64,000 nucleotides of DNA from Cytospora piceicola (taxonomy: Eukaryota > Ascomycota > Sordariomycetes > Diaporthales > Cytosporaceae). A program made the position numbers and the translations under genes. Location of the stretch: contig JALQBC010000009.1 in NCBI GenBank assembly GCA_023375675.1, forward strand, positions 744,001 to 808,000, written 5' to 3'. Position 1 is the stretch's first letter. Every line of letters starts with the position of its first letter. This document shows positions 21,253 to 31,247 of the stretch, piece after piece. The notes below the pieces were generated by a model. That model saw nothing but the letters and a program-made list of their open reading frames with translations, made no database searches and was not told where the DNA came from.

Positions 21253-23468
21253 TTACTTCTGTCCAGCCTCGGGATTCTTGAGCCTCAGGAGTTTATCCTC
21301 ACCCCAGTTCGCAACAGCCCTGATGAACTTGACCCAATCCTTCCTCGCAGTCTGGTCCGGCCTGGTGGGATTCTCGGCTATGCGGCTGCCGAATTGACTG
21401 AGTAGCCTTCCGATCGTCACGCCTTGAGGCTGAGCTGCCAGTGCAGCTGCGACGTCAGATGCGGTGACTGGCCCGGGGGGCTGGGAGAAATCAAGCTCGC
21501 GGCGAGATGGCGATTGAGAACCTAGAAATCGAAAGTTTTAGCAAGACCGAACCGAAATTGAATGTTGGATAAGGTAGGCACATACCTGGAGAAGCTTGTC
21601 CTGAAGCTGGAGCTGGGCTGCCGGCTCTTGAGCTACTGGGAGTGCCCTTGCCGTGGGAGCCGCTCATCACCATGACTCTCGGGGCCTTCTTCTTTGTACG
21701 GCCGGCATCAGACATCTCTCCTCCGGTAGCCTCACCATCGCTCATCACACCCGTGACCGCCTTGGAGCGTTGAGAGCTTGACATTGGAGTAGATGCACGG
21801 CTGCCCCGAACGGAGCCAGTAGCCTGCTTCTTGACCCTCTTCCGCGATGACTCGTTCCCACTAGACTCCATCTCGGAGAGGTTGGGGGAACCGGGGCGTT
21901 TCAGACTCTTGCCTTTCTTATCAGTGAGTGCCTTCGGCTTGCTAGAGGTAGAGCCGTCGGTCTTGGAGGCATTAGCGGCGTCCTGGTCCTGGGAGGCCTT
22001 ATCGCCTTCTTCCTGCTTAACCTCCTCCTTCTCTGCATCGGACTCGTCGGACTGAGGGCTGTTAGTGGACATATTCCAACTCTGCGGGACCATGACATAC
22101 CTCAGAAAGCAGATCATCCGAGTTTTCTCGGTCTTCCTTGTATTTGGCGTCTCTCTCCAATTTGACGAGGTTTTTGGCTATTTTCTTGCCGAAGCCCTGT
22201 TTCCGGGCTGCCTCCTCTCCCTCCTCTCGCTTCAACTCTTCCTCGAGCTTTGCCTCGTCGATTGTTTCAAAGGCTCTTGCGCCTAGCTGCTCCCGACGGA
22301 CTCGGTCTCGAGATTCTTTGACCTCCTCATCATTGTCCGGCTCGAAGGTTGGGTTTTCATCATCATCCTGGAACTCGTCTCCCGAAAAGTCAATATCGTC
22401 ATGCTCCTGCTTCTCAGACCGCGCTGCAGATCTAAAAGTTTCGCTCTCCGTCTTGACCTTTGCTCGGCCATGCAGCGTCTGTCTCGTTGCTGCCATCTCC
22501 TCCTTAGCCTGGTCTCTCTCGCCTTCCCTCATGGCCCATCGGCCCTGGACGACCTTCTTGTTCATCAACTTCTCGGCTTCCTCAATGGTATAGGTCTTGA
22601 AAGGAGGCTTGTGGGTGAACTTGTAAAACTTCTCAAGGGGAATCAAACGCCACTGATCCCCCTCGTATTGCAATGCCGCCATGCTCTCGGACAATGCAGC
22701 TGTGTAAGCACCCACGTAAGTGTTCTTGCCATCAGCATCCTCCAAGACCCAAGGTAGAGACTCCTCGTAGCGAATGGTAGCCTCTTTCTTGTGTGCCTCG
22801 CTTCTCTTTGCATAAAAGGTTTGGGTGGAAGCTTTCTCTGGTTTCTGGATCGGTTTCTTGGTGACGGCGTCCTTGGTTACGGGAGCGATTTGAGCCTGAT
22901 CAGTCGCGCGTTGAGCCTCCTTCTCGGCCTTGATGTTGGCGATACGTTCAGCCTCAACGGGGTCCACTAGAGCAGGGCTTGGGCTTCCTTCCTTGGCAAC
23001 CTGTGCATTGTTTAGGCTGCGGGCGTCCTTCCGATGAAGCGTGACAGGACGCGCAAAGTCCGTGTCATCCATAATATCGACCTTTCCCCCAGTGCGCGTC
23101 TTGGCAAAACGCATGATATGAGATCGTACGCCTTCTTTGATTTCCTTCTTTGTCATGTAGACAGGAAATTCCTTGAAGTCCTCAGCGGCTGGGGGTGGAT
23201 CCCACCACCCTCCGTTCTGCTGACGGCGCTGCCTCCATTCCTCTTGGGTCTTTTGATCGACCTTGGGAGCCTGGACACCGAGAAGGTTGGGCTGGGTATG
23301 GATGGACTTGGAGGAGTTCGCGTTGGCATTGGCCGCATTCTTCGGCTTGGGCGGTGGGCGCACTACAGGTTTCTTGCGCGCGACCAAAGGATCACCAGCC
23401 TTCTTCTTGCGACGCAAAGGTGGCGCGCCCGGCGGAGGGGGGTTATTGCCGTTTGGTGGTGCGTTCAT
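21253..23468 (-). CDS. TFG1: Transcription initiation factor IIF large subunit (TFIIF-alpha / Tfg1 / RAP74)
   Basis: Exons 23468-22101, 22051-21586, 21521-21253; 700 residues. The introns of 49 and 64 bases have GTATGT donors and CTCAG/TCTAG acceptors. The N-terminal dimerisation region (about 95-345) contains EFPVYMTKKEIKEGVRSHIM, the FARPVTLHRKDARS block, and LPWVLEDADGKNTYVGAYTA then QWRLIPLEKFYKF. The middle is acidic and charged. The linker is Ser/Lys-rich. The C-terminal 80 residues form the winged helix (VTASDVAAALAAQPQGVTIG, LLSQFGSRI, WVKFIRAVANW). It partners with TFIIF-beta and RNA polymerase II at promoters. The third exon supplies the winged helix, so the spliced model is required for a complete protein. 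Confidence 0.92.
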
Positions 23469-24702
23469 GGTGACAGTGTGGTCAATAACGCGATGGTGTG
23501 AAGTGAAGGTTGAAGGTTGAAGGTTGAAGGTTGGAGGTTGGAGGTTGGAGGTCGTTTCACTGTAGATATGGCGACATGAGGAACGAGGAGGTGTCGCGTT
23601 AAAAGCAGGTCGGTGGGCGATGGGCGATATTCGATGTGGTTATTTGGAAGTGTCCCACGGGCAGACTTTCTACTACGACAGCGCAACAGGTACGCGAGGT
23701 CGGACAATGCAGCGCAGAAGTCAGGTCGCTCTCAACCCTTGCTGCTTTCTATTCCTGTGAATAGTCGCCGTGTTTTCTTCTGGCAGACGTCGTTCAAGAT
23801 GTGGTTGCTGGTTGCGGGTGAATCCAGGCACAAAGGAGTTGAGGCGCGAAGCTACAAATGAAGACTAGTTCCCTAAAAGTACGGAAGTACTTGTCAGCCG
23901 GTTCGGGCTGTCAGGTACGTACTGCGTACCATGACGTTTCAAACAAGGGCACAGGCCACCCAGGCTGTCTGGGCTGTCTGGGCAGGCTGGCCGCGGCTAG
24001 GTTACAGGGAGCTGTGCGGCTAGCAGCCAATAAGGAGAGCCATTTAGGCCCATACTGGGAATATATCAGTGGTACCAGTCGTAGTATGTCAACTGGTGTT
24101 CCCCAGCTCCATCACCAAACGGTAGCTGCTAGCCTGACCTGCAATCAACAACAATCTGAGCTCAGTTTCTCGAGAGTGTTGAAATCGGAACTGGCCTTCT
24201 ACCTTACAAAGCAGCAACAGAGATCGGCTGGGCATTACGACAGACACTTCGTTCTCGTATCAAAAACAGGTTGCAATCGACGGACAAGTCTTCCTGCCCT
24301 AAGGTACTTGTACCACACTACACTGAAGCATCTTCTGTATGCCTCATCCGGCCAACGTCTCCTTCTACATCCTTGGAATTTCCCACTGCCACTCATAGGC
24401 CTATGATGAATCACACTTGGTAATTACCTCGTCTCTCACAATCTCACCGGCTACTGTGGTGCTTCTACTTGAGTCTCGGTGTCTTTTTCCATCAAGTCCC
24501 CCAAGCATTGATGACCGGGTTTTCATTTGTCTTCCAGGCGCTTCAATTTCCATTATACAAGTCGTCAACTGGGACATCGAATGTTCTAGGAAAGGTCCTC
24601 TATCATTCCCGAGTGTCGAACTCCAGCCAGTCTAGACAAAACCGGCTGCAGTCATCTGAGCTAGTAAAGTCATCGATCGGCCGCAGGCCTCAACCGCAGA
24701 TA
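23469..24702. other. Divergent promoter region between TFIIF-alpha and the Cid1-like gene
   Basis: It serves both genes. It carries the GAAGGTT heptamer array (separate entry) close to the TFIIF start. In-frame codons continue upstream of the Cid1-like start to an alternative ATG at 24511, so part of 24511-24702 could be coding. Confidence 0.6.
23505..23551. repeat. Heptamer tandem repeat (GAAGGTT/GGAGGTT)
   Basis: About six to seven tandem copies of GAAGGTT grading into GGAGGTT, starting 37 bases upstream of the TFIIF-alpha ATG, so probably within its 5' leader or core promoter. Confidence 0.85.
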
Positions 24703-27700
24703 ATGGCCACTCAACAAGATAGTGTCCCGCTGGAGGTGCGGATGCGGAACCTCATTATCAAGAACTCCGATAAGGCCCAGACTGAAGGTGCTACCGCCAA
24801 CATCCCCAGGTCATCCTCATCTGCTTTCGTTCATCCTACTGGTGCCGGAGATCAAAACGCGAGTTCTCCCTCACAAGATGACCCACATCAGCCCCAAGCA
24901 GCTCAGAAGGGCCAAGCTGGCCGGAAGCGCATGAACCAGGCGCAACGGCGCCAACTGTCTTCTCAGTTGTCGGTCTCAATCGACCCTCGGGCTACTGAGT
25001 CTCAGCCAAATCAGTCATTCGGGAACCCTTCCGGAAACAATCACCGCCAAAATCAGCAGAATCGAAACCAACGTTCACAGTCCGGTGCGTGGCGACCACC
25101 TCAGGTGAACGATGGCCCTGTACGACATCAAGTCTCGCCTTCCTACCCAGGTGTTTCATCGCCTAATCTTTTCGACTGGAGACAGCAAGGCGGTGTTCAG
25201 AACGGCTACTCAGGGAATCAGCCTGCATTCTCACGTTCGAACCATGCCGCAAGAAACTCAGGGAACCAAGCCGGCCCGTTGTACAACCCGCGGCCATACC
25301 ATGCTCGTGCGGAGGATATTGGCGCGCAGGTCGCACTCTTGGAACAGCTATGCGCAGAGATCAGAGCCAATGCCGAGATCAATTATGAACAGATCAAGGA
25401 GAAGGAGGACTTCCGGCTGCTCATAGAAGATGCATGTCGTGTGGCCATCACCCAGTATGAAGTGAACGTGAACGGCCGGACCGATTTCCCTCCTTTCTCT
25501 GTTCAGCTGCGTTGTTTCGGTAGCCTGTCTTCTGGCTTTGCAACAAAATCTTCGGACATGGATCTCGGCCTACTCTCCCCATTGTCACATCCACGGTCGG
25601 ACTCTCAAGATTCTCCGATGCCTCGGCTCATTGAGAAGACATTCTTGGAAATGGGCTTAGGTGCTCGTCTCCTAAGTAAGACACGAATCCCCATTATCAA
25701 AGTTTGCCAGAAACCCCCCAGAGACTTGTACGTGGATCTTCTGCATGAACGCATGAAGTGGGAGAAGGGGGCAGATGATGACCAGGATCTCGAGGAGGAA
25801 GATGGGCGCCATTCGATCAGTCACGACCTGAAGATTCGCAAAACAAGCGTTGATCTCGATACACCTGGAGCGACTGAAGAACAGTTCAATGGAAAAAGCA
25901 GTACGGTCTGCAGCGGTGAAACAGGAAGCCATGAGTACCAGGCAACGCTCAAGGATTTGAGGCAAGGCGCGAAATCTTTGTCAAACTACTATGCCTCGGC
26001 AAAAAAAGTGCTGCGAAAGTTGGGCGGCAAAGACATCACGAATTCCACGGCAGCGAGCTTCGGTGATGATGACTTCCGCATACTCAACGATGTTTGCAAA
26101 GCCTTTGTACACGGCTTGGTGGACAAGAGTCTGAAGGCTCGCCTCAAAGGGTATACATCTCTTTCGTTCGATGAGAATGCCCCCATTCCGCTGAACCGGA
26201 CTATTTATGGTATCATGGCACAGATTGAAGGCGAAAAGATGGTCATGGCCTTTGAGACTCGTGAGATCCGCGAAAAGGACGAACACTTCGAGCAGATAGC
26301 AAGGAACCGGGTGACGCACTGGATCGAACTTCAAAACAGATTCAACTGTGGCTTGGATCCTCTGGGTTACAACAAAGAGCTTCTGTCAGCAATCGAACTC
26401 CTCAAGAGAACCCCCTCAATCGGGCTGTTGCTACTTGAGCAAGGGCAATTCGAATCGGCTGCATCCTACCACAGCAGGGCAATCCGACTCATGATTGAGC
26501 TTGGAGGCCATGATCTGTCGTCCTCTCAGTCACCAGTTCTACCTGTCGTCAAGCGACAGTATGTCCATGGCATATATGAACAGGATGTTCGGACCCAGGT
26601 AACTGAATTCTTGGACGCCACCCAATCGCCTACCCTCAGAGCGATTGCAAGACGCCACAAATCCCTGCACCTGGCGCGAGAATTTGAGCGAGCCCTGGAG
26701 AAGGGCTTGTACTCTTCCGAATATGCTGACGATATTCGAGCTTATGTCGAGCTTCTTCGGGGGCCAATGACAACCAACACGAGTGGGAATGTTCACTTCG
26801 ATTTCATGCTGCCCATGTCACCCGAAGGCTGGAAGCTCGTAACAAGGATGCGGGAGATACCAGACCCAGCGCGCATGTCGCCCAATCAACCCCGAGACCC
26901 GTACAAAGACAAGCTCGAGTTTCCCAAGTCGGGCGTCGGTGTGCAGTGCGACATCAACTTTTCGGCGCAGCTCGCCCTGCAGAACACCCACCTGCTTAGA
27001 TGTTACTCCCTGACAGACGACCGCGTCAGACCACTGGTTCTGTTTGTTAAGCATTGGGCCAAGGTTCGAGGGATCAACACGCCTTACCGAGGAACACTCT
27101 CAAGCTATGGATACGTGCTCATGGTGCTTCACTACCTGGTCAACGTCGCTAGGCCTTTTGTGTGTCCCAACTTGCAGCTGATGGCCCCACCAGTGGATCC
27201 GGATCTCACTCCTGAACAAATCGAGAACACCGTCACCTGCCAGGGCAGGGACATTCGCTTCTGGAGAGATCAAAACCAGATAGCAAGCATGGCACAGCAA
27301 GGCATGCTGAACCAAAACAAGGACTCCATCGGCTACCTCCTCCGCGGTTTCTTTGAATATTATGCTCAGGGCGGCATGATGAGCACAGGACATGGGCGGG
27401 GCTTTGATTGGGGTAGAGATGTCATCAGTATACGATCCCACGGTGGAATCCTAGGCAAGCAGGCCAAGGGCTGGACAGGAGCCAAGACGGTTCTTGAAGT
27501 TCAATCCTCGGACAAGCCCCCTGCCACGGAACCTGACATGCCTCTGGCAAACCCTGTTCCTGTGAACGAAGAGCAAAGCAACGGCACCTTGCCTGCGACC
27601 CCCCAAGCACACTCGTCTCCAGATGCAACAATGGCATCGAAGCTACCCCAAGATCGTGGCAAACCCGAGGTTAAGGAGGTCCGCTACCGTTTCCTTTTCG

Positions 27701-27927
27701 CCATTGAAGATCCCTTCGAGCTGGAGCACAATGTCGCCCGAACCGTCACTCACAATGGAATCGTGTCTATCCGTGATGAGTTCCGCAGAGCATGGCGGCT
27801 AATCAAGAACGCCGGGAGGTCTCAAAGTCAGGAGACTCTTCTGCAGGATATATCTGCAGACAGAAACGCCCAGAACACGTCATTCAGAGAACTCCTCGAC
27901 GAGATCCACGGACACCCGCCTTCCTAG
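24703..27927 (+). CDS. Cid1-like terminal nucleotidyltransferase (poly(A)/poly(U) polymerase family) with a large insertion
   Basis: Single exon, 1,074 residues from the ATG at 24703 (MATQQDSVPLEVRM); the ATG at 24511 would add 64. Residues 1-200 are Gln/Ser/Asn-rich and disordered. The nucleotidyltransferase signature FGSLSSGFATKSSDMDLGLL (about 277-296) holds GS and an intact DxD. The family-typical strand TRIPIIKVCQKPP follows near 330. A long insert then comes before the third carboxylate in GVGVQCDINFSAQLALQNTH (about 745-765). The central domain resumes (RPLVLFVKHWAKVRGINTPY, SSYGYVLMVLHYL), with the PAP-associated motif DSIGYLLRGFFEYYA and the nucleotide-recognition end FAIEDPFELEHNVARTV. 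Such enzymes add U or A to RNA 3' ends, in cytoplasm or nucleus. Substrate here is unknown; all three metal ligands appear present. Confidence 0.88.
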   Translation: MATQQDSVPLEVRMRNLIIKNSDKAQTEGATANIPRSSSSAFVHPTGAGDQNASSPSQDDPHQPQAAQKGQAGRKRMNQAQRRQLSSQLSVSIDPRATESQPNQSFGNPSGNNHRQNQQNRNQRSQSGAWRPPQVNDGPVRHQVSPSYPGVSSPNLFDWRQQGGVQNGYSGNQPAFSRSNHAARNSGNQAGPLYNPRPYHARAEDIGAQVALLEQLCAEIRANAEINYEQIKEKEDFRLLIEDACRVAITQYEVNVNGRTDFPPFSVQLRCFGSLSSGFATKSSDMDLGLLSPLSHPRSDSQDSPMPRLIEKTFLEMGLGARLLSKTRIPIIKVCQKPPRDLYVDLLHERMKWEKGADDDQDLEEEDGRHSISHDLKIRKTSVDLDTPGATEEQFNGKSSTVCSGETGSHEYQATLKDLRQGAKSLSNYYASAKKVLRKLGGKDITNSTAASFGDDDFRILNDVCKAFVHGLVDKSLKARLKGYTSLSFDENAPIPLNRTIYGIMAQIEGEKMVMAFETREIREKDEHFEQIARNRVTHWIELQNRFNCGLDPLGYNKELLSAIELLKRTPSIGLLLLEQGQFESAASYHSRAIRLMIELGGHDLSSSQSPVLPVVKRQYVHGIYEQDVRTQVTEFLDATQSPTLRAIARRHKSLHLAREFERALEKGLYSSEYADDIRAYVELLRGPMTTNTSGNVHFDFMLPMSPEGWKLVTRMREIPDPARMSPNQPRDPYKDKLEFPKSGVGVQCDINFSAQLALQNTHLLRCYSLTDDRVRPLVLFVKHWAKVRGINTPYRGTLSSYGYVLMVLHYLVNVARPFVCPNLQLMAPPVDPDLTPEQIENTVTCQGRDIRFWRDQNQIASMAQQGMLNQNKDSIGYLLRGFFEYYAQGGMMSTGHGRGFDWGRDVISIRSHGGILGKQAKGWTGAKTVLEVQSSDKPPATEPDMPLANPVPVNEEQSNGTLPATPQAHSSPDATMASKLPQDRGKPEVKEVRYRFLFAIEDPFELEHNVARTVTHNGIVSIRDEFRRAWRLIKNAGRSQSQETLLQDISADRNAQNTSFRELLDEIHGHPPS

Positions 27928-28964
27928 ACGTGGGAGGTGGTGTCTTGTAAGAATAGAGTTTGTCGTTAGGGATTGTCGGTACGGACGGTTTGATGTGGTC
28001 AGGGTTACGGAACTTTCGCATCTGCGTGATATGCATCGTCACGGACTTGCTTGCATCGGATGGCTTTCGGAGTGTTTGGAGGGAGGAAGGATGGTATGAA
28101 AAGTCATGGTTATTAGGTCCACGCATGAATTCTGCTTGTTGCTATCAGGCTGTTGCGATGAGATATGTCTGGTTTGGTAGATCACCAAGAAACATCTTGC
28201 TGAGTCGGCCGCCGTTGTGATTGACGCCCATGGGAACGGCTAAATTTGTCTCCACAGATTCACCTTTTTTCAGTGCCGCTTTCTATGAACATTGCATTCA
28301 TTAATCTTGTGATTTCTCTGCAATACTTGTTCCTTCTCCCCAACAGGGTAGCTTGCAGCAAGTCGAAAACGCCGACTAAAAAAGAGCGGACCCCAGGTAT
28401 TCATCTAAAGAAGCAACTGATTTCATTTGAGTCTTTCTATCAATACCATCAGCCCCATGCATAACGCGTGCCTGGGGTTGGAGAGTGTTCCCTGCGGTAA
28501 ACGTAATTTTGCGTTGCCCTTCACCATGGGGCTCTTTGACGTTCCTCTCCTCTGCCCACTCCCCCCCCCCCCCCGGGACAATGAACAGCTAATTCTCCTC
28601 TCAGGCCACTTTCTGTATCACATGGGCCTTCCCCCTCGAGGTGGAATCTTCTGAGCATGTCTTCTACAATACTGGCCTTTCTGACCAGGGTTGAAAGGGA
28701 TTTGCGATCCACACTGTCGTCGTTCCGTTCTCAGGATCGTCTTTGTTCCCCTCAAGAGAACTTATCCTCAAGTGTCCGGATCCGTCGACGGCTACCGTTA
28801 AAGCCTTTGTGACAGAGGAAGCACAACATAAGAATACAGAGAATTATAGATACGATGAAATGGACCGCTTCAAGGATGTTTCTATTCTCGATAGCTAAAG
28901 AGAAGCTCATATTACTCGGTTCCATAATACCATACGAATGTGCAGAACATCAGACATATAAGTG
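27928..28964. other. Intergenic between the Cid1-like and OTU-like genes
   Basis: No gene supported. It includes a run of 14 C at 28561-28574 and an AT-richer stretch at 28800-28960 that probably belongs to the promoter of the next gene. Confidence 0.55.
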
Positions 28965-29190
28965 ATGAGCAACTCTCCATTCGATAACTTGCCCCTGAGG
29001 GGAGGTATAATGGCAGGCCGTGGTAGAAGGGCGAACACAGGGAACGTGGGGAGAGGGGGGTTTCGGGCTCAGCTCCCAGTTGGTCTCAGTTCGCAACCAC
29101 AGGCCGGACAAGGAGTGCCTGCTCCTGCTCCTGCTCCTGCTCCTGCTGCTGCTCCTGCTGCTGCTCCTGCTGCTGCTGCTGCTGCTGCTG

Positions 29191-29240
<50 letters not shown>

Positions 29241-30596
29241 CCTGCTGCTGCCCCTGCTCCTGCTCCTGTTGCTGGTATACTCACCCCACCAGGCTCGGCG
29301 CAGAGACAGCAAGTCCCGCCAGCAGGCAAATCTGATGCGAGGAGACTGCTCTGGCTGGAGGAACTCAGTTCGATTCGGCGGGCGGTACCGCTTTACGAAG
29401 GGCAGATCGAGGATGTTACCATCAGGCGGAATCCTCCTCCCCAAACACGAAAACCAGATGCGCCTGCCGACGCGATCACAATAGACAGTGACACTGATGA
29501 CGACGTGCCCACTTCTTCTCAGCAACAACAAAGCGACGTGATTGTGATCGACGACTCTGAAGACGGCGGAGGGGACGGTGGTGTCACCAACAATGCCGAC
29601 GATCGGATCTGGGGACACGACCGCGCCGAAGTACAGAGGTACTACGGACTCCAGGGGCTCACACGGCGCCAGGCACTCGTCCTCCTGAGGTACCAGACCG
29701 GATACGCCCCGGGGGCAGAGTACCCCTCGACGGCGGCCGGCCTGCGCTTCGACGTGGCCAAGCTCCGGAGGGACCTGGGCTGGGGCCCCAGGGCCACCCA
29801 GGCCGCCGTCGACGCCGCCTTCAGCGTCCAGAACTTTGAGGACACGGCCCCCGTGCCCCTCGAGGCCGCCCTCATCAGGTACTGGCTCGCCGACGAGCCC
29901 GGCTTGGCCAGGGGCTTCCCCCTGGTCGAGGACGTCGTCTTCGCCGTGCACCAGAACATGGCCGGCGATCCGGCGAACTGCTTCTTCAAGGCGGTGGCGC
30001 TGCTCGTCTACGGCGACCACACGTACCACCCGCGCGTCAAGGCCGAGCACCTGCAGCACTTCCACGAGGCGCTGCAGTGGACGGCCCACCCCAGGCACCA
30101 GCTGTACCTCCGCATGAACCGCCGCTTCTACACCACCAGGGCCGGGGCCCGCCGGACGGTCGCCAACTTCTACCAGATGCTGACGGTCCCCGGTATCTAC
30201 TCCGCGCTGGACCTGTTCGACGTCACCGCGGACTTGTATAACCTGTTCATCGTGGTGTACACGCTTAACGAGAACAGAGTGGTGACCGAGGTGACGACAA
30301 AGGGCTCGTACAATGCACGCCATGTGTTCATATGCCATGTCAACGGCAACCACTTCCAGCCGATGGTCCCTAACGAATACTACGCCTCGGAGTTCCAACT
30401 GCCACGGGTCACGTACCAGTCGACATTGGATCTACCGCTGACAAGCCGCAGGCACCAGAACAGGCATGCTCTCGATCACGCCTGGAGGAACATGTGGATG
30501 GGAGATTTGGATAGAAGGGATGGTCCGCTGCCAGTTGAGCATGTGTTTTACAAATCGAGTCTTGCAAATGTCATGAGGGGCACCCAGATCAACTAG
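28965..30596 (+). CDS. OTU-like cysteine protease (putative deubiquitinase) with polyalanine tract and SUMO-interaction-like motifs
   Basis: Single exon, 543 residues from the ATG at 28965. Residues 17-34 are Arg/Gly-rich. An Ala/Pro tract (about 52-102) is encoded by a CTG-type triplet repeat. Two hydrophobic-acidic motifs, AITIDSDTDDD (about 170-180) and DVIVIDDSEDG (about 191-201), match the SUMO-interaction pattern; the second fits fully, the first partly. The C-terminal half resembles an OTU fold. AGDPANCFFKAVALLVYG (about 344-361) aligns with the OTU Cys box DGNCLFRA, and RHVFICHVNGNHFQPMVP (about 463-480) has the late catalytic histidine before an aromatic. The Asp usual just before the Cys box is displaced. 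Likely role: removal of ubiquitin-like modifiers, perhaps from SUMO-marked targets; inference. It could instead be a transposon-linked OTU domestication. GC content jumps from about 29,640 on. Confidence 0.8.
29118..29272 (+). repeat. CTG/CCTG-type triplet microsatellite in coding sequence
   Basis: About 50 triplets of GCT with interspersed CCT and GCC, encoding the Ala/Pro tract of the OTU-like protein; the other frames read as polyleucine (CTG) and polycysteine-like runs. It is a likely length-variable CTG/CAG repeat. Confidence 0.95.
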
Positions 30597-31247
30597 TGCG
30601 GTGGACAAGGGTTTCGCGAGAGCAGTTTCTGTTTCTCGACAGTATTGATTTGGATGGCGATGGATAGTTTTAATTTCATGTAAATATATATAAGTAAGTG
30701 GCACAGGGCCAGGACATTTCACGGCCATTTTTCAGGTTTCATTTCAGTTACAAAGCCAGACCATGCCTCTGCTTGTATGTCCCGAGTTGTTATCTTGCCC
30801 GCTGCCTACCAATCCGAAGAAAGTGACGAGACGTCATTGCAGCGGGCCTTCTGGCTCGAATTTGATCTTCCAACGGTCCGTTAAGAACTTGCCCATGGAG
30901 AAGCGGGCTAGCTCCTGCTACCCCTAAAGGGTAGCAACGCTGGGAAAGGGGTTGTATGGGAAAGGGGTTGTAGAGGGTGATCTGGATGGGACAGTGCGTC
31001 TTCCGCAGTCTGAGAGCTGAACGCATATGCATTCCGCGCCTGTCATGGTATTCCATGTAGTCAATAAATAACAATATCCACCTTACACGCCTTGATTCCG
31101 AGACCCTGAAACTGCTGCCTTGACGCCATGCTTCAAACATCCAGGTGTTTGCCATTCCTTACCCTCAAAGCCGCAATCAAAAATATTCCTGGCCACTCAT
31201 GCTGCATGAGCTTTGAGCCATCATCGTTCCGCGCAACAGCGGAAGTT
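30597..31247. other. Intergenic between convergent OTU-like and PRPP synthetase genes
   Basis: This 650-base stretch holds two 3' regions. A duplicated word, GGGAAAGGGGTTGTA, occurs twice near 30950-30975. No gene seen. Confidence 0.55.

Noticed and set aside
28950..30398. 482-codon - frame opposite the OTU-like gene
   Set aside because: Polyserine and Val/Gly/His runs arise from the antisense of the triplet repeat and GC-rich exon.
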